A DNA stretch of 15,227 nucleotides from Nocardia sp. (GCA_017354515.1 JAFMQT010000053.1:1-15227), one strand, 5' to 3'. Positions 1 through 6,972 are shown, numbered from the stretch's first letter. Numbers and translations are program-made. Notes: generated by a model from the letters alone, not told the origin.

Positions 1-270
1 ATGGTGGTACTGCTCGCGGCCCACTATCTGACCCGGACCTCCGGTGTGCTGCTGTTCTGGCTGGCGTTCATCCTCACTCGCCCGCTCGGAGCGACCGCCG
101 GCGATCTGCTGTCCAAGCCGGCCGCCAAGGGCGGCCTGGGCCTGGGCACCTGGGGCACCTCGGCCGCGCTGCTGGCCATTGTCGTCGTGGGGGTGGTCTA
201 CAGCGGAATCCAATTGCGCAAACGTGCGGTCACCCCGGATTCACCGGCGCCCGAACTCGATAACGCGTAA
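1..270 (+). CDS. COG4705-type integral membrane protein, C-terminal fragment
   Basis: The reading frame is open from the first base of the window, so this is the 3' end of a gene that begins upstream; the ATG at base 1 is probably an internal codon. The 89 visible residues hold two hydrophobic segments (about residues 10-30 and 50-68). Between them is FILTRPLGATAGDLLSKP and then GGLGLGTWGTSAALL. The pattern of a membrane helix ending in TRPLGA..GD.L.KP followed by GGLGLGT is typical of the COG4705 family of uncharacterised multi-repeat membrane proteins. The tail after the last helix is short, charged and probably cytoplasmic. The molecular function of the family is unknown to me. The gene ends with TAA, and no clear hairpin terminator follows. 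Confidence 0.7.
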   Translation: MVVLLAAHYLTRTSGVLLFWLAFILTRPLGATAGDLLSKPAAKGGLGLGTWGTSAALLAIVVVGVVYSGIQLRKRAVTPDSPAPELDNA

Positions 271-334
271 GCCGGCCGCCACGCCACCGCAGGACCCGGT
301 TAGGTCTACTTGAAATCCGCGGAAACTGTCTTTC

Positions 335-444
335 ACAGAACTATATCCGGACCTGACGCGCTGGCGCCTCGGGTCTATCGTTTCGGGTATAGCACCATGA
401 ATGAGCACCATACGCGCATGCGATGGCGGGAAGAATAGTTCTGT
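335..444. repeat. 10-bp inverted repeat pair upstream of the transporter-MarR gene
   Basis: ACAGAACTAT at 335-344 and its exact reverse complement ATAGTTCTGT at 435-444 lie exactly 100 bp apart in the 219-bp gap before the transporter-MarR gene. The right copy runs into a TATAAG hexamer (444-449). A shorter TAAG-A-CTTA inverted repeat sits at 446-454. Paired sites overlapping a promoter would suit a repressor such as the encoded MarR domain, but this is inference from position only. Confidence 0.4.
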
Positions 445-449
445 ATAAG
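444..449 (+). promoter_or_regulatory. Candidate -10 element of the transporter-MarR operon
   Basis: TATAAG stands out in a G+C-rich background, 40 bp before the ATG at 490, and would give a leader of about 34 nt. I see no convincing -35 hexamer at 16-18 bp spacing. The element overlaps the right arm of the 10-bp inverted repeat, as expected for a repressed promoter. Confidence 0.3.
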
Positions 450-489
450 ACTTAACCAGCATCAGACTGAACCGGCGTTGTGAGTTCGG

Positions 490-2361
490 ATGATTGTCGA
501 GTCGCCCCGGCCCCGGCCGATCCGAGACCATCCCTGGGCGGGATGGCTGGCGGTGTCGGCCGTCTGCCTGGGCGCTTTCATGGGGCAACTGGACGCCAGC
601 ATTGTCACGCTGACCTTTCCCGCCTTGCGATCGGAGTTCGGCGCACCACTGGCGAGTGTGCAGTGGGTATCGCTCGGCTATCTGATGGCGGTGGTGGGAC
701 TCGTGGTGCCGGCCGGCCGGGTGGCCGACGCGGCGGGCCGCAAAGTGGTCTATCTGCAAGGTCTCGCGGTTTTCACGTTCGCCTCGGGACTGTGTGCACT
801 GGCACCGAATCTGCTGTGGCTGATCATCTTTCGCATCGCGCAAGCGCTCGGCGCGGCGATGCTGCAGGCCAACAGCGTGGCCCTGGTGGTCACCAGCGTC
901 CAGCCCAAGCGCATGCGGACCGGGCTCGGTGTGCAGGCCGGGGCCCAGGCCCTGGGACTGGCGCTGGGCCCACCGCTGGGCGGGGTGCTGGTCGCGGCGG
1001 TGGGCTGGCGGTGGGTTTTCGCGATCAATGTGCCGGTGGGATGTGTGGCGCTGGTCGCGGGACGCTATCTGCTGCCGCGCACCCGCGCCCGGGCTGCACT
1101 GACCGGATTCGATTGGATCGGCCTGGCGCTGCTGTTCACCTGCACCGGCGGCGCGCTCATCGCGGTGACGGCGATATCGGGACTGGGGGTGCCCGGATGG
1201 GTGGCGGCGACAGCCGCGGTGGTGGCGCTGGGTGCGGGGATCGGGTTCCGGCGCTGGGAACCTCGCTCCCGCACCCCACTGGTGGATCCCGCACTGGTCG
1301 CGACCCGTGAAGTGCGGTACGGGCTGATCGGCGCGCTGGCGGCCTATCTCGTACTGTTCGGTCCATTGGCACTGTTTCCGCAGATCGGTACGGTGGGCGC
1401 CGCCGGTACCGGCTTGCTGCTGACCACCTTGCCGGTGGGGTTCGCGGTGGCGGCCGTGGCGGGCGCCCGCATCCGTGCGGTCGGCCGCCGTGAACCGCTC
1501 GGCGCGACTGCCATGGTGATCGCGACCGCCGCGCTGCTGGTGTTCCCGTCGGCCCCGTGGTGGGTGGCGGTCTGGCTGCTCGCGCTGGGGCTGGGGCTGG
1601 GGCTGTTCATTCCCGCCAACAATGCCGCGATCATGGCCGCGGTACCGCGGTCCCGGTCGGGCACGGCGGGCGGATTGGTCAATATGAGCCGGGGCCTGGG
1701 CACCGCGGCCGGCGTGGCGATGATGACATTGGCCCTGCACGTCGGCGAGGCCACGCACCTGAGATCGGCAGGCGATCGGACGGCGCTGGCCGGGCTCACC
1801 ATGACCGCGATCGCGACGGCTCTGACATCCGTGGCAGGCTCGCGGCGGCGGCACGAACGGGAGGCGAGGATGGACGAACCGGATGCCGGCGGGCAACCGA
1901 GTGAGGTGGCTCTTGCCGAGGTCATCGCCCGCCTGCGCCGGGCGATGCGGCGCGCGGCCCGCACCGCCGAACCTGCCGACACCCTCTCGGTGGCGCAGCT
2001 GGAACTGCTCTCGTGTGTGGGCGATCATCCAGGTGTGCGGCCGGGGCAGGTGGCCCGGCTGCTGCATGTGGCGCCCAACACCGTGACAACACTTGTCAAC
2101 GCGCTCACCGGGCACGGAATGCTGGTCCGTGCGGCCGGTAGCGACCGGCGTGCGGTCACCCTCGAGCTCACCGACAGCGGCCGTCGCGCGGTGCGTGAAT
2201 GGCAGGCCACCAACACCGAGATTCTGCGCGAGGCACTGTCGAATCTGCACCCGGGGTGGCGGCATTTGCTCACCGCCGCCACCCCGGCCCTGGCCGAGTT
2301 GTCCTATGCGGTCGATACACTCGCCGAACCCGCCCGCGACGACAACGCCGCCGAGCGATAG
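490..2361 (+). CDS. DHA2-type MFS drug exporter fused to a MarR-family repressor domain
   Basis: This 623-residue protein has two parts in one uninterrupted frame. Residues 1-460 are a major facilitator exporter with about 14 predicted membrane helices. It carries motif A (GRVADAAGRK, about residues 76-85) and the antiporter motif C (ALGLALGPPLGG, about 154-165), both typical of proton-driven DHA2/EmrB-like multidrug efflux. Residues 461-623 form a MarR winged helix: SVAQLELLSCVGDHPGVRPG, then QVARLLHVAPNTVTTLVNAL as recognition region, then DRRAVTLELTDSGR as wing. With 14 helices both ends are cytoplasmic, so the DNA-binding part would face the nucleoid. ATG 490 is the only start, because an in-frame TGA lies at 481-483; its ribosome binding site is weak. 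Exporter and MarR are normally separate adjacent genes. An internal ATG at 1870 with a good ribosome binding site could also yield free MarR. The substrate is unknown. Confidence 0.88.
   Translation: MIVESPRPRPIRDHPWAGWLAVSAVCLGAFMGQLDASIVTLTFPALRSEFGAPLASVQWVSLGYLMAVVGLVVPAGRVADAAGRKVVYLQGLAVFTFASGLCALAPNLLWLIIFRIAQALGAAMLQANSVALVVTSVQPKRMRTGLGVQAGAQALGLALGPPLGGVLVAAVGWRWVFAINVPVGCVALVAGRYLLPRTRARAALTGFDWIGLALLFTCTGGALIAVTAISGLGVPGWVAATAAVVALGAGIGFRRWEPRSRTPLVDPALVATREVRYGLIGALAAYLVLFGPLALFPQIGTVGAAGTGLLLTTLPVGFAVAAVAGARIRAVGRREPLGATAMVIATAALLVFPSAPWWVAVWLLALGLGLGLFIPANNAAIMAAVPRSRSGTAGGLVNMSRGLGTAAGVAMMTLALHVGEATHLRSAGDRTALAGLTMTAIATALTSVAGSRRRHEREARMDEPDAGGQPSEVALAEVIARLRRAMRRAARTAEPADTLSVAQLELLSCVGDHPGVRPGQVARLLHVAPNTVTTLVNALTGHGMLVRAAGSDRRAVTLELTDSGRRAVREWQATNTEILREALSNLHPGWRHLLTAATPALAELSYAVDTLAEPARDDNAAER
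1859..1872 (+). promoter_or_regulatory. Internal ribosome binding site and in-frame ATG at the MFS/MarR junction
   Basis: GGGAGG (1859-1864) is followed after 5 nt by ATG (1870-1872), in the same frame as the fusion protein. The codon falls exactly where the last membrane helix and its basic tail (GSRRRHEREAR) end and the MarR region (MDEPDAGG) begins. Translation from here would give a free 163-residue MarR protein, the usual size of that family. This looks like the relic or still active start of an originally separate gene. Confidence 0.5.
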
Positions 2362-2381
2362 TTCGACCGAGAGGACATCCT

Positions 2382-2864
2382 GTGAGCACCGCGCCCCCGC
2401 GGCCGAAACAACTCGATTCCCCGTTGGTGGCCAAGGGCCTGAAGCTGATGAGCCGCGCCCAGGTGTGGGTTTACCGGCGCACCGGCGGCCGGATCGGTCA
2501 GAAATGGCGGGTCGGCGCCGGCTTCCGCAAGCCCGTGCCCACGCTGCTGCTGGAACATCGAGGCCGCAAATCCGGCACGGTATACACGGTGCCGTTGCTC
2601 TACGTCCGCGACGGCGAGGACACCATCATCGTCGGTTCGCAGGGTGGAATGGCCAAACATCCGCAGTCGTACCACAATCTGCGCGCGGATCCGGACACCT
2701 ATATCCAGATCGGCACCGATCGGCGTCCGGTCCACGCGGTGGTTGCCGATGCGCAGCAGCGAGCGCGGTTGTGGCCTCGATTGGTCGAGGCCTACGCCGA
2801 CTTCGACACCTACCAGTCCTGGACAGAGCGGGAGATCCCGGTCATCATTCTGCGGCCGCGGTAA
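2382..2864 (+). CDS. Ddn-like F420-dependent nitroreductase family protein
   Basis: This 160-residue protein belongs to the deazaflavin (F420)-dependent nitroreductase family (Ddn/PF04075), split-barrel reductases common in Mycobacteriales. The order of hallmarks fits: an N-terminal helix, VYRRTGGRIGQKWR (about residues 27-40), PTLLLEHRGRKSGTVYTVPL (about 50-69), then GSQGGMAKHPQSYHNLRADP, and a C-terminal IPVIILRPR. RGRKSG and KHPxSYHNL are the segments expected to hold F420 and to cap the active site. I chose GTG 2382 because GAGAGGA (2369-2375) lies 6 nt before it and the family N-terminus begins here; upstream codons in this frame overlap the MarR gene. It starts 20 bp after the transporter-MarR stop, so the two are probably co-transcribed and the MarR domain may control it. 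The substrate cannot be read from sequence; quinones, nitroaromatics or other electrophiles are typical. Confidence 0.85.
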   Translation: MSTAPPRPKQLDSPLVAKGLKLMSRAQVWVYRRTGGRIGQKWRVGAGFRKPVPTLLLEHRGRKSGTVYTVPLLYVRDGEDTIIVGSQGGMAKHPQSYHNLRADPDTYIQIGTDRRPVHAVVADAQQRARLWPRLVEAYADFDTYQSWTEREIPVIILRPR

Positions 2865-2868
2865 CGGC

Positions 2869-4089
2869 TCAGAACCGGCTTTCCACGCTCACCAATTCCG
2901 GCCGGGGTCCGGAACTTTCGGTTTTCGAACCCTTGATCAGGCGAAGGTGAGCGGAGCCGGCCGACCGGCCATTTCGTTCGGCGCGGGGCCGGATCGCCGC
3001 GGCTGGGCTCGGCTCCGGGGCGGGTTCGAGCGGCTCGGCGGGCCGGTGCGGGCTCAGGTGGGCTCGCCAATAGTCCCAGAGCGCGTCGGCGTACCGGCCG
3101 AATTCGGGCACCTCGAGCGGGGTCCGGCGCAACATGGCGCGGGTGGTGTCGCAGACGAAATTCGCGGCCACCGACATCTGCGCGAGGATTTCGGCCGGCA
3201 CTCCCAGCTGTGCGAGCAGCAGATCCCGGGCGGCGGCCACACCCGGCAGCCTGGTCAGCACACGCAGGGCGGTGTGCGGCAGCTGCTGCGGGGCGCCGGC
3301 GGCCCGCAGCAGTGCGTGGTAGATCTCGGAGAACGTTTGCGGGCGTGGATTGACCAGGTGGAAGGTGCGCTTGTTCAGTCCCGGCCGGCGCACCAATTCG
3401 GCCACCGCTCCGGCGACGTAGTCGACCGGAACGATATTGGTGGACCCGTAATCGGGCAGTGGCAGCGTGAGCCCGCCGGGCAGGGTCGACAGCTTCGCGA
3501 TGGCCTCGAAGATCTGATACGGGCCGGCGGCCCGATCCACCGCGCCGGTGTGTGAATCGCCGACGACCAGGGCGGTGCGGTAGATCCGCCAGCGCAGCCC
3601 GGTGGACTCACGCACCAGCCGTTCGGCGTCGAAAACCGCTCGGTGTCTCGAGGATCGGAAGTTCTGCCCGAGATCGAAATCGTCCTCGAAGAACTGACCG
3701 CGGTGGTCCCCGGCCACCACGACCGAGGACAGGTGGTGCAGCGTCGCCCCGAGTTCGGTGGCGAGTTCGATCGCCGCGCGGGTGCCGTCCACCGTCGCCG
3801 CGGCGGCCGCCGAATCCTCCTGGGACAGATCCGCGATCGCGCCGGCGTGGATGACGTGTGCGACCGCCGGCGGTGTGTCGTGCAGCCGCAGCCGGTTCCC
3901 GGACGGGTTCGCGACCAGCGCCGACACACGTTGGTCGTCGTGCCAGTATTCGCAGAACACGGCGCGCTCGGTGCCCGAGTTCCGGTTCAGGACAATATGC
4001 ACCACCGCGTCGGGATCGGCCGCGAGCAATTCCTCGACCACGCGGCGGCCGACGAAGCTCGTCCCTCCGGTGACGAGGTACCCGGACAC
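2869..4089 (-). CDS. Long SDR / thioester-reductase-like NAD(P)-binding protein with altered catalytic site
   Basis: This 406-residue protein is of the extended SDR / male-sterility type common in mycobacteria. The Rossmann glycine motif is TGGTSFVG (residues 7-14), and HHLSSVVVAG (118-127) carries the usual active-site serine. Conserved blocks follow: RWRIYRTALVVGDSHTGAVD, GPYQIFEAI, TNIVPVDYVAGAV and TFHLVNPRPQTFSEIY. Relatives read YHRTKF..ER.V at the catalytic site; here the aligned stretch is RHRAVFDAERLV (148-159), so both the catalytic Tyr and Lys are missing (Arg148, Val152). The C-terminus has a variable Pro/Ala/Arg-rich tail. I chose GTG 4089 because AGGAGG (4099-4094) precedes it by 4 nt and the Rossmann strand starts at once. 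The stop is 4 bp from the convergent nitroreductase stop. Members reduce acyl thioesters or oxidise/epimerise alcohols; this one may be non-catalytic or bind NAD(P) for another purpose. Confidence 0.82.
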   Translation of the reverse strand: MSGYLVTGGTSFVGRRVVEELLAADPDAVVHIVLNRNSGTERAVFCEYWHDDQRVSALVANPSGNRLRLHDTPPAVAHVIHAGAIADLSQEDSAAAAATVDGTRAAIELATELGATLHHLSSVVVAGDHRGQFFEDDFDLGQNFRSSRHRAVFDAERLVRESTGLRWRIYRTALVVGDSHTGAVDRAAGPYQIFEAIAKLSTLPGGLTLPLPDYGSTNIVPVDYVAGAVAELVRRPGLNKRTFHLVNPRPQTFSEIYHALLRAAGAPQQLPHTALRVLTRLPGVAAARDLLLAQLGVPAEILAQMSVAANFVCDTTRAMLRRTPLEVPEFGRYADALWDYWRAHLSPHRPAEPLEPAPEPSPAAAIRPRAERNGRSAGSAHLRLIKGSKTESSGPRPELVSVESRF

Positions 4090-4222
4090 AATTCCTCCTG
4101 CGAATAGCGAATCGGTTGGCGCGCAACATTGTTCGCCCGGCATTCGACGGTGGATGCGGTCTGTGACGAACGGGCGCCGGCAATCGGGGCCGATCATGGC
4201 TGCCACGAATTTACTGACGAGT

Positions 4223-4252
4223 AGTTTAATTGACCGCCGATTGTGACCGCAA
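4223..4252 (-). promoter_or_regulatory. Candidate promoter of the long SDR gene
   Basis: Read on the minus strand, TTGCGG (4252-4247) is followed after 18 nt by TAAACT (4228-4223), which fits the actinobacterial TTGnnn / TAnnnT pattern. It lies in the most A+T-rich part of the spacer and would give a leader of about 125 nt before GTG 4089. Confidence is low because such hexamers are short. Confidence 0.3.
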
Positions 4253-4339
4253 CCGAATCCAGGAAGGCGGAGTGTGGGACTGGTCACTACTCGGGTTCAC
4301 CGAACGGTATGCGCGCCAACATGTTTGGAATCGGCGTGC

Positions 4340-4355
4340 GTCCAATTAGTTGGAC
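4340..4355. repeat. 16-bp palindrome downstream of heme oxygenase
   Basis: GTCCAA (4340-4345) and TTGGAC (4350-4355) are exact inverted arms around TTAG. One of the two inner base pairs also matches. It lies 44 bp past the heme oxygenase stop on that gene's strand. No T-run follows, so it is a weak terminator; a transcription-factor site for the SDR gene is the alternative. Confidence 0.35.
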
Positions 4356-4398
4356 ATGCGACCAAGTAAACGAGTGTCCCGGGCCTTCGCGGAGGGGT

Positions 4399-5079
4399 TC
4401 AGCTGTGCCGTTCGACCGCGAATTCCGTTGCCAAGTCCGCGAATACCGCCGCATTGAGATCGAATGCACGGCGACATTCGGTGAGTACTCGCTGCTTCTC
4501 CAGATCGTCGACCGCCAATTCGTCGAGCAGCAGCCGGTACCGTCGTTTGAACGCCGCCGGATTCGGGATCCGGTCGAAGACGTAGAAGCGCACCCCGTCG
4601 CCGCGGGTGGGCAGCTGCCACAGCTTCGCCGCCGTACCGCGAATAACCTGACCGCCCGAGAGGTCGCCCAGATACCGCGTGTAATGGTGGGCGACGTACC
4701 CGCCCGGCCAATTCCGCGCGCAGTCACCGATGCGGGCGGCGTATTCGGCGGTGGCCGGCAGCGCCGCCGAGTCCGTTCTCCAGTCGCGCCCGCCGAGATG
4801 GGTGAGATCGTCCTCGAGATTGGTCAGGCGGTCGAGTTCGGGGTGGATGAACGGTCCCGCCACCGGGTCGTCGGCGAGCGTGCGGTGGTGTTCCTCGAGT
4901 GCACTGTAGATGTGCCAGAGCTGGGTGGTGTAGCGGTAGAAGGCCTCGATGCCCAGGGAGCCGCCGAGCATATCGCTCATGAAGGTCGAATTCTCCGCTC
5001 GCTCATGCTGTTCGGCGGTGGCGGTGCGGATCTGGGTGGAGAACGGAACCGTTTGCTCGGCGGAGGGCGCGTCGGTCAT
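4399..5079 (-). CDS. hmuO: Heme oxygenase, biliverdin-producing, HmuO-like
   Basis: Heme oxygenase splits heme to biliverdin, CO and Fe2+, letting the cell use host or environmental heme as iron; the enzyme is soluble and cytoplasmic. The 226-residue sequence follows Corynebacterium HmuO closely along its whole length. TATAEQHERAENSTFMSDML contains the proximal heme ligand His25. VAHHYTRYLGDLSGGQVIRG (129-148) includes the distal-helix GDLSGGQ motif (138-144), and FYVFDRI and AFDLNAAVFADL follow. Length matches the family. I chose ATG 5079, with purine-rich GAGAG about 7 nt upstream; ATG 5100 would add seven residues and is possible. It stands alone, with no heme transporter genes beside it, and is divergent from the kinase gene at 5264. 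No clear DtxR/IdeR iron box was seen in the 184-bp gap, so iron control is not shown by the sequence. Confidence 0.93.
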   Translation of the reverse strand: MTDAPSAEQTVPFSTQIRTATAEQHERAENSTFMSDMLGGSLGIEAFYRYTTQLWHIYSALEEHHRTLADDPVAGPFIHPELDRLTNLEDDLTHLGGRDWRTDSAALPATAEYAARIGDCARNWPGGYVAHHYTRYLGDLSGGQVIRGTAAKLWQLPTRGDGVRFYVFDRIPNPAAFKRRYRLLLDELAVDDLEKQRVLTECRRAFDLNAAVFADLATEFAVERHS

Positions 5080-5263
5080 GATCCAGCTCTCTTCGCTCAT
5101 GAGGTGGGTGCGATGGACACTCCCTTCCGACGATACCGGGTCCCTCGCCGCCGCCATTCGGACTTTCGGGCAGGTCGTGATCGGGTGACGTTGCCGCGCT
5201 TGGCCGCGGATGTCGTTCATAGCAGACTGGCGATGTCGAAGTCGTGCGGCAGGAGGATCGGTA

Positions 5264-6307
5264 GTGACGGGTGACAGCGGAAATTCGGGCCGGGGGCCGG
5301 CGGGCATCGACCTCGAGCGGGTGACGGGGTGGTTCACCGAGAATGTGGACGGTGTACGGCCGCCGCTGCGGTTCGATCTGATCACCGGCGGGCGGTCCAA
5401 TCTGACCTACCGCGTGGATGATTCGGCCGGCCGGCGGTTCGTCCTGCGCCGCCCGCCGACCGGGAATGTGCTCTCGACGGCCCATGACGTGGTGCGGGAG
5501 TGGCGAATCATCGATCATCTCGCCGACAGTCCGGTCCCGGTCGCGCCGGTGGTCGGCTGCTGTACCGATCACACCGTCACCGGCGCGGATTTCTACGTCA
5601 TGGAATTCGTGGACGGGGTCGTGCTCACCGACGATCAGACCCTCGCCCAGGTTCCCCGGGAGCGGCGGGTGGCCGCCTCCGAGGACTTCGTCGACACCCT
5701 CGTCGCCATCCACGCGGTATCCACCGAAACCGGTCCGCTCGCCGAATTCCGCAGGCCCGGAAGCTATCTCGAACGCCAGTTACGCCGCTGGTCGCGTCAG
5801 CTGGAGGCCGGGAAGGTCGGCCCGGGCCCCATCTGGGAGGTGTGCGAGCTGCTCTCCCGCGATATTCCCGAGCAGAAGTGGACCGGAATCGTGCACGGCG
5901 ATTATCGTCCCGGCAATCTGCTCACCGGCAGCGACGGGAAGGTTCAGGCGGTTCTGGACTGGGAACTGTGGACCGTCGGTGATGTGCTGGCCGACCTCGG
6001 CTGGCTGGCCGCGAGCTGGGCCTCCGCCGAGGTGCTGGGCTGGTCGCCCGACCCCGCCGAAGGCTTCCTCGATGTCAAGGCCGCTGTCGACCGCTACGCC
6101 ACCCGGACCGGTCGCGACCTCTCGGATATGCGCTATTACCACGCGTTCGCGCTGTGGCGCCTGGCCGCCATCAACGAGGGTGTGATCGCCCGCTTCCGGG
6201 CCGGGGCGATGGGGGAGCAGGAGGTCGACACCGAGTACATGGCCCAGCGCACCGCCTGGTTGTGCGAAACCGCTCGTGGCGTTCTGGCCGGGCAGGGGCC
6301 ATTCTGA
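5264..6307 (+). CDS. APH-fold phosphotransferase, ACAD10/11 N-domain-like
   Basis: This 347-residue protein has the aminoglycoside-phosphotransferase/choline-kinase fold in the version found at the N-terminus of ACAD10/ACAD11 and as free proteins beside acyl-CoA dehydrogenases in actinobacteria. Visible motifs are the nucleotide loop GGRSNLTYRV (42-51), FVLRRPP (59-65), the catalytic loop HGDYRPGNLL (211-220) and the metal-binding segment VLDWELWTVGDVLADLGW (230-247). In ACAD10/11 this domain phosphorylates 4-hydroxyacyl-CoA for its breakdown; that role here is only an analogy, and no acyl-CoA dehydrogenase is adjacent. I chose GTG 5264 because AGGAGGA (5251-5257) sits 6 nt before it. The AhpD-like gene follows after 74 bp in the same direction, so partial co-transcription is possible, though that gap appears to have its own promoter. 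It is unlikely to be an antibiotic-resistance enzyme. Confidence 0.85.
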   Translation: MTGDSGNSGRGPAGIDLERVTGWFTENVDGVRPPLRFDLITGGRSNLTYRVDDSAGRRFVLRRPPTGNVLSTAHDVVREWRIIDHLADSPVPVAPVVGCCTDHTVTGADFYVMEFVDGVVLTDDQTLAQVPRERRVAASEDFVDTLVAIHAVSTETGPLAEFRRPGSYLERQLRRWSRQLEAGKVGPGPIWEVCELLSRDIPEQKWTGIVHGDYRPGNLLTGSDGKVQAVLDWELWTVGDVLADLGWLAASWASAEVLGWSPDPAEGFLDVKAAVDRYATRTGRDLSDMRYYHAFALWRLAAINEGVIARFRAGAMGEQEVDTEYMAQRTAWLCETARGVLAGQGPF

Positions 6308-6328
6308 AATATATAGGCACGAATATGT

Positions 6329-6355
6329 AGTCACGTTTGCGCCGGGGCGCTCGTC
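6329..6355 (+). promoter_or_regulatory. Candidate ECF41 sigma-factor promoter of the AhpD-like gene
   Basis: AGTCACG (6329-6335) is followed after exactly 16 nt by CGTC (6352-6355). From memory the published ECF41 consensus is TGTCACA-N16-CGTC, so five of seven -35 bases, the spacing and the whole -10 agree. Transcription would start near 6362, just before the ribosome binding site AGGAG (6371-6375). ECF41 factors are known to serve a promoter in front of the neighbouring carboxymuconolactone-decarboxylase-type gene, which is what lies here. Confidence 0.6.
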
Positions 6356-6381
6356 AAGGGTGATGAGGAGAGGAGTACACC

Positions 6382-6963
6382 ATGCCGAGAATTCCCAGTG
6401 TCGCCACCGAGGACGCCGGACCGCTCACGAAATTGATCTACCGATACGCCAAACGCCGGTACGGTGCGGTGCCCGAACCGTTCTCGGTCGCCGCGCATCA
6501 CCCCGGACTGATGATCGCCTCCGGAATGCACGAGATGCTCGCCGAACGGACTTGCAGGACCCTGCCGGCCACTGTGCGGGAGCTGGCGGTGTACCGGACT
6601 GCTGTCAGGCTGGGATGTTCGTGGTGCATTGATTTCGGCACCATGCTGCAGAAACACGATGGTCTGGACATCGACCGGCTGAAGCATATCGACGATTACG
6701 CCACCTCGGATCTGTATTCACGCCAGGAGCGGCTGGCGATCGCCTACGCCGATGCCATGACCGCGACACCGATCGAGGTCACCGATGAGCAGGTCGCCGA
6801 ATTGGAGGCCGAATTCGGGCGCAAGGGCGTGCTGGAGCTGACGTACCAGATATCGCTGGAGAATATGCGGGCCCGCAGCAACACCGCCCTCGGGATCACC
6901 GATCAGGGTTTCACCAGCGGTGATGCCTGCATGATCCCGATGCCGACCAAGGACGCGTCGTAG
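6382..6963 (+). CDS. Carboxymuconolactone decarboxylase / AhpD-like protein
   Basis: This 193-residue protein is of the CMD family, all-helical proteins that include AhpD peroxidase partners. Its core is LPATVRELAVYRTAVRLGCS followed by WCIDFGTMLQKH. The redox pair is Cys79-x-x-Cys82 (CSWC), with Glu67 one turn-set upstream as in AhpD. The histidine four residues after the second cysteine in AhpD is Gly86 here, as in the CSWCIDFG subfamily, so AhpD-type lipoyl chemistry is not assured. ATG 6382 has AGGAG 6 nt upstream. The gene is convergent with the ECF41 sigma factor, and members of this family are the usual partners and targets of ECF41 factors; a matching promoter lies directly upstream. 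A role in detoxification or redox stress is probable, but the substrate is unknown. Confidence 0.87.
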   Translation: MPRIPSVATEDAGPLTKLIYRYAKRRYGAVPEPFSVAAHHPGLMIASGMHEMLAERTCRTLPATVRELAVYRTAVRLGCSWCIDFGTMLQKHDGLDIDRLKHIDDYATSDLYSRQERLAIAYADAMTATPIEVTDEQVAELEAEFGRKGVLELTYQISLENMRARSNTALGITDQGFTSGDACMIPMPTKDAS

Positions 6964-6972
6964 TTCGCCGAC

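Larger units (their letters stand above)
4090..4398. other. 309-bp spacer between heme oxygenase and the long SDR gene
   Basis: I see no convincing gene here. Both flanking genes are on the minus strand, so the spacer holds the tail of the heme oxygenase transcript and the promoter and leader of the SDR gene. Its features are an A+T-rich patch at about 4206-4232, a possible minus-strand promoter (4223-4252) and a 16-bp palindrome at 4340-4355. Around that palindrome TTGGA/TCCAA words recur (4325-4329, 4341-4345, 4350-4354), so alternative hairpins are possible. Confidence 0.5.

Noticed and set aside
480..1310. 276-codon plus-strand frame beginning 10 bp before the exporter start
   Set aside because: Gly/Arg-rich shadow in another frame of the exporter gene; no family resemblance.
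1585..1605. Three CTGGGG repeats as a possible G-quadruplex
   Set aside because: Only three G-runs are present, inside a membrane helix coding for alternating Leu-Gly; codon bias explains it.
241..2265. 674-codon open frame on the minus strand across the exporter gene
   Set aside because: Its product is dominated by Arg, Gln, His, Gly and Pro with no domain. It lies antisense to a gene with clear motifs and is a shadow of G+C-rich codons.
4090..4287. 66-codon N-terminal extension of the long SDR
   Set aside because: The Rossmann motif follows immediately after GTG 4089, which has an AGGAGG ribosome binding site; the extension is not family-like.
4243..5274. 343-codon plus-strand frame opposite heme oxygenase
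   Set aside because: The minus-strand frame encodes an unmistakable heme oxygenase; this one has no recognisable domain.
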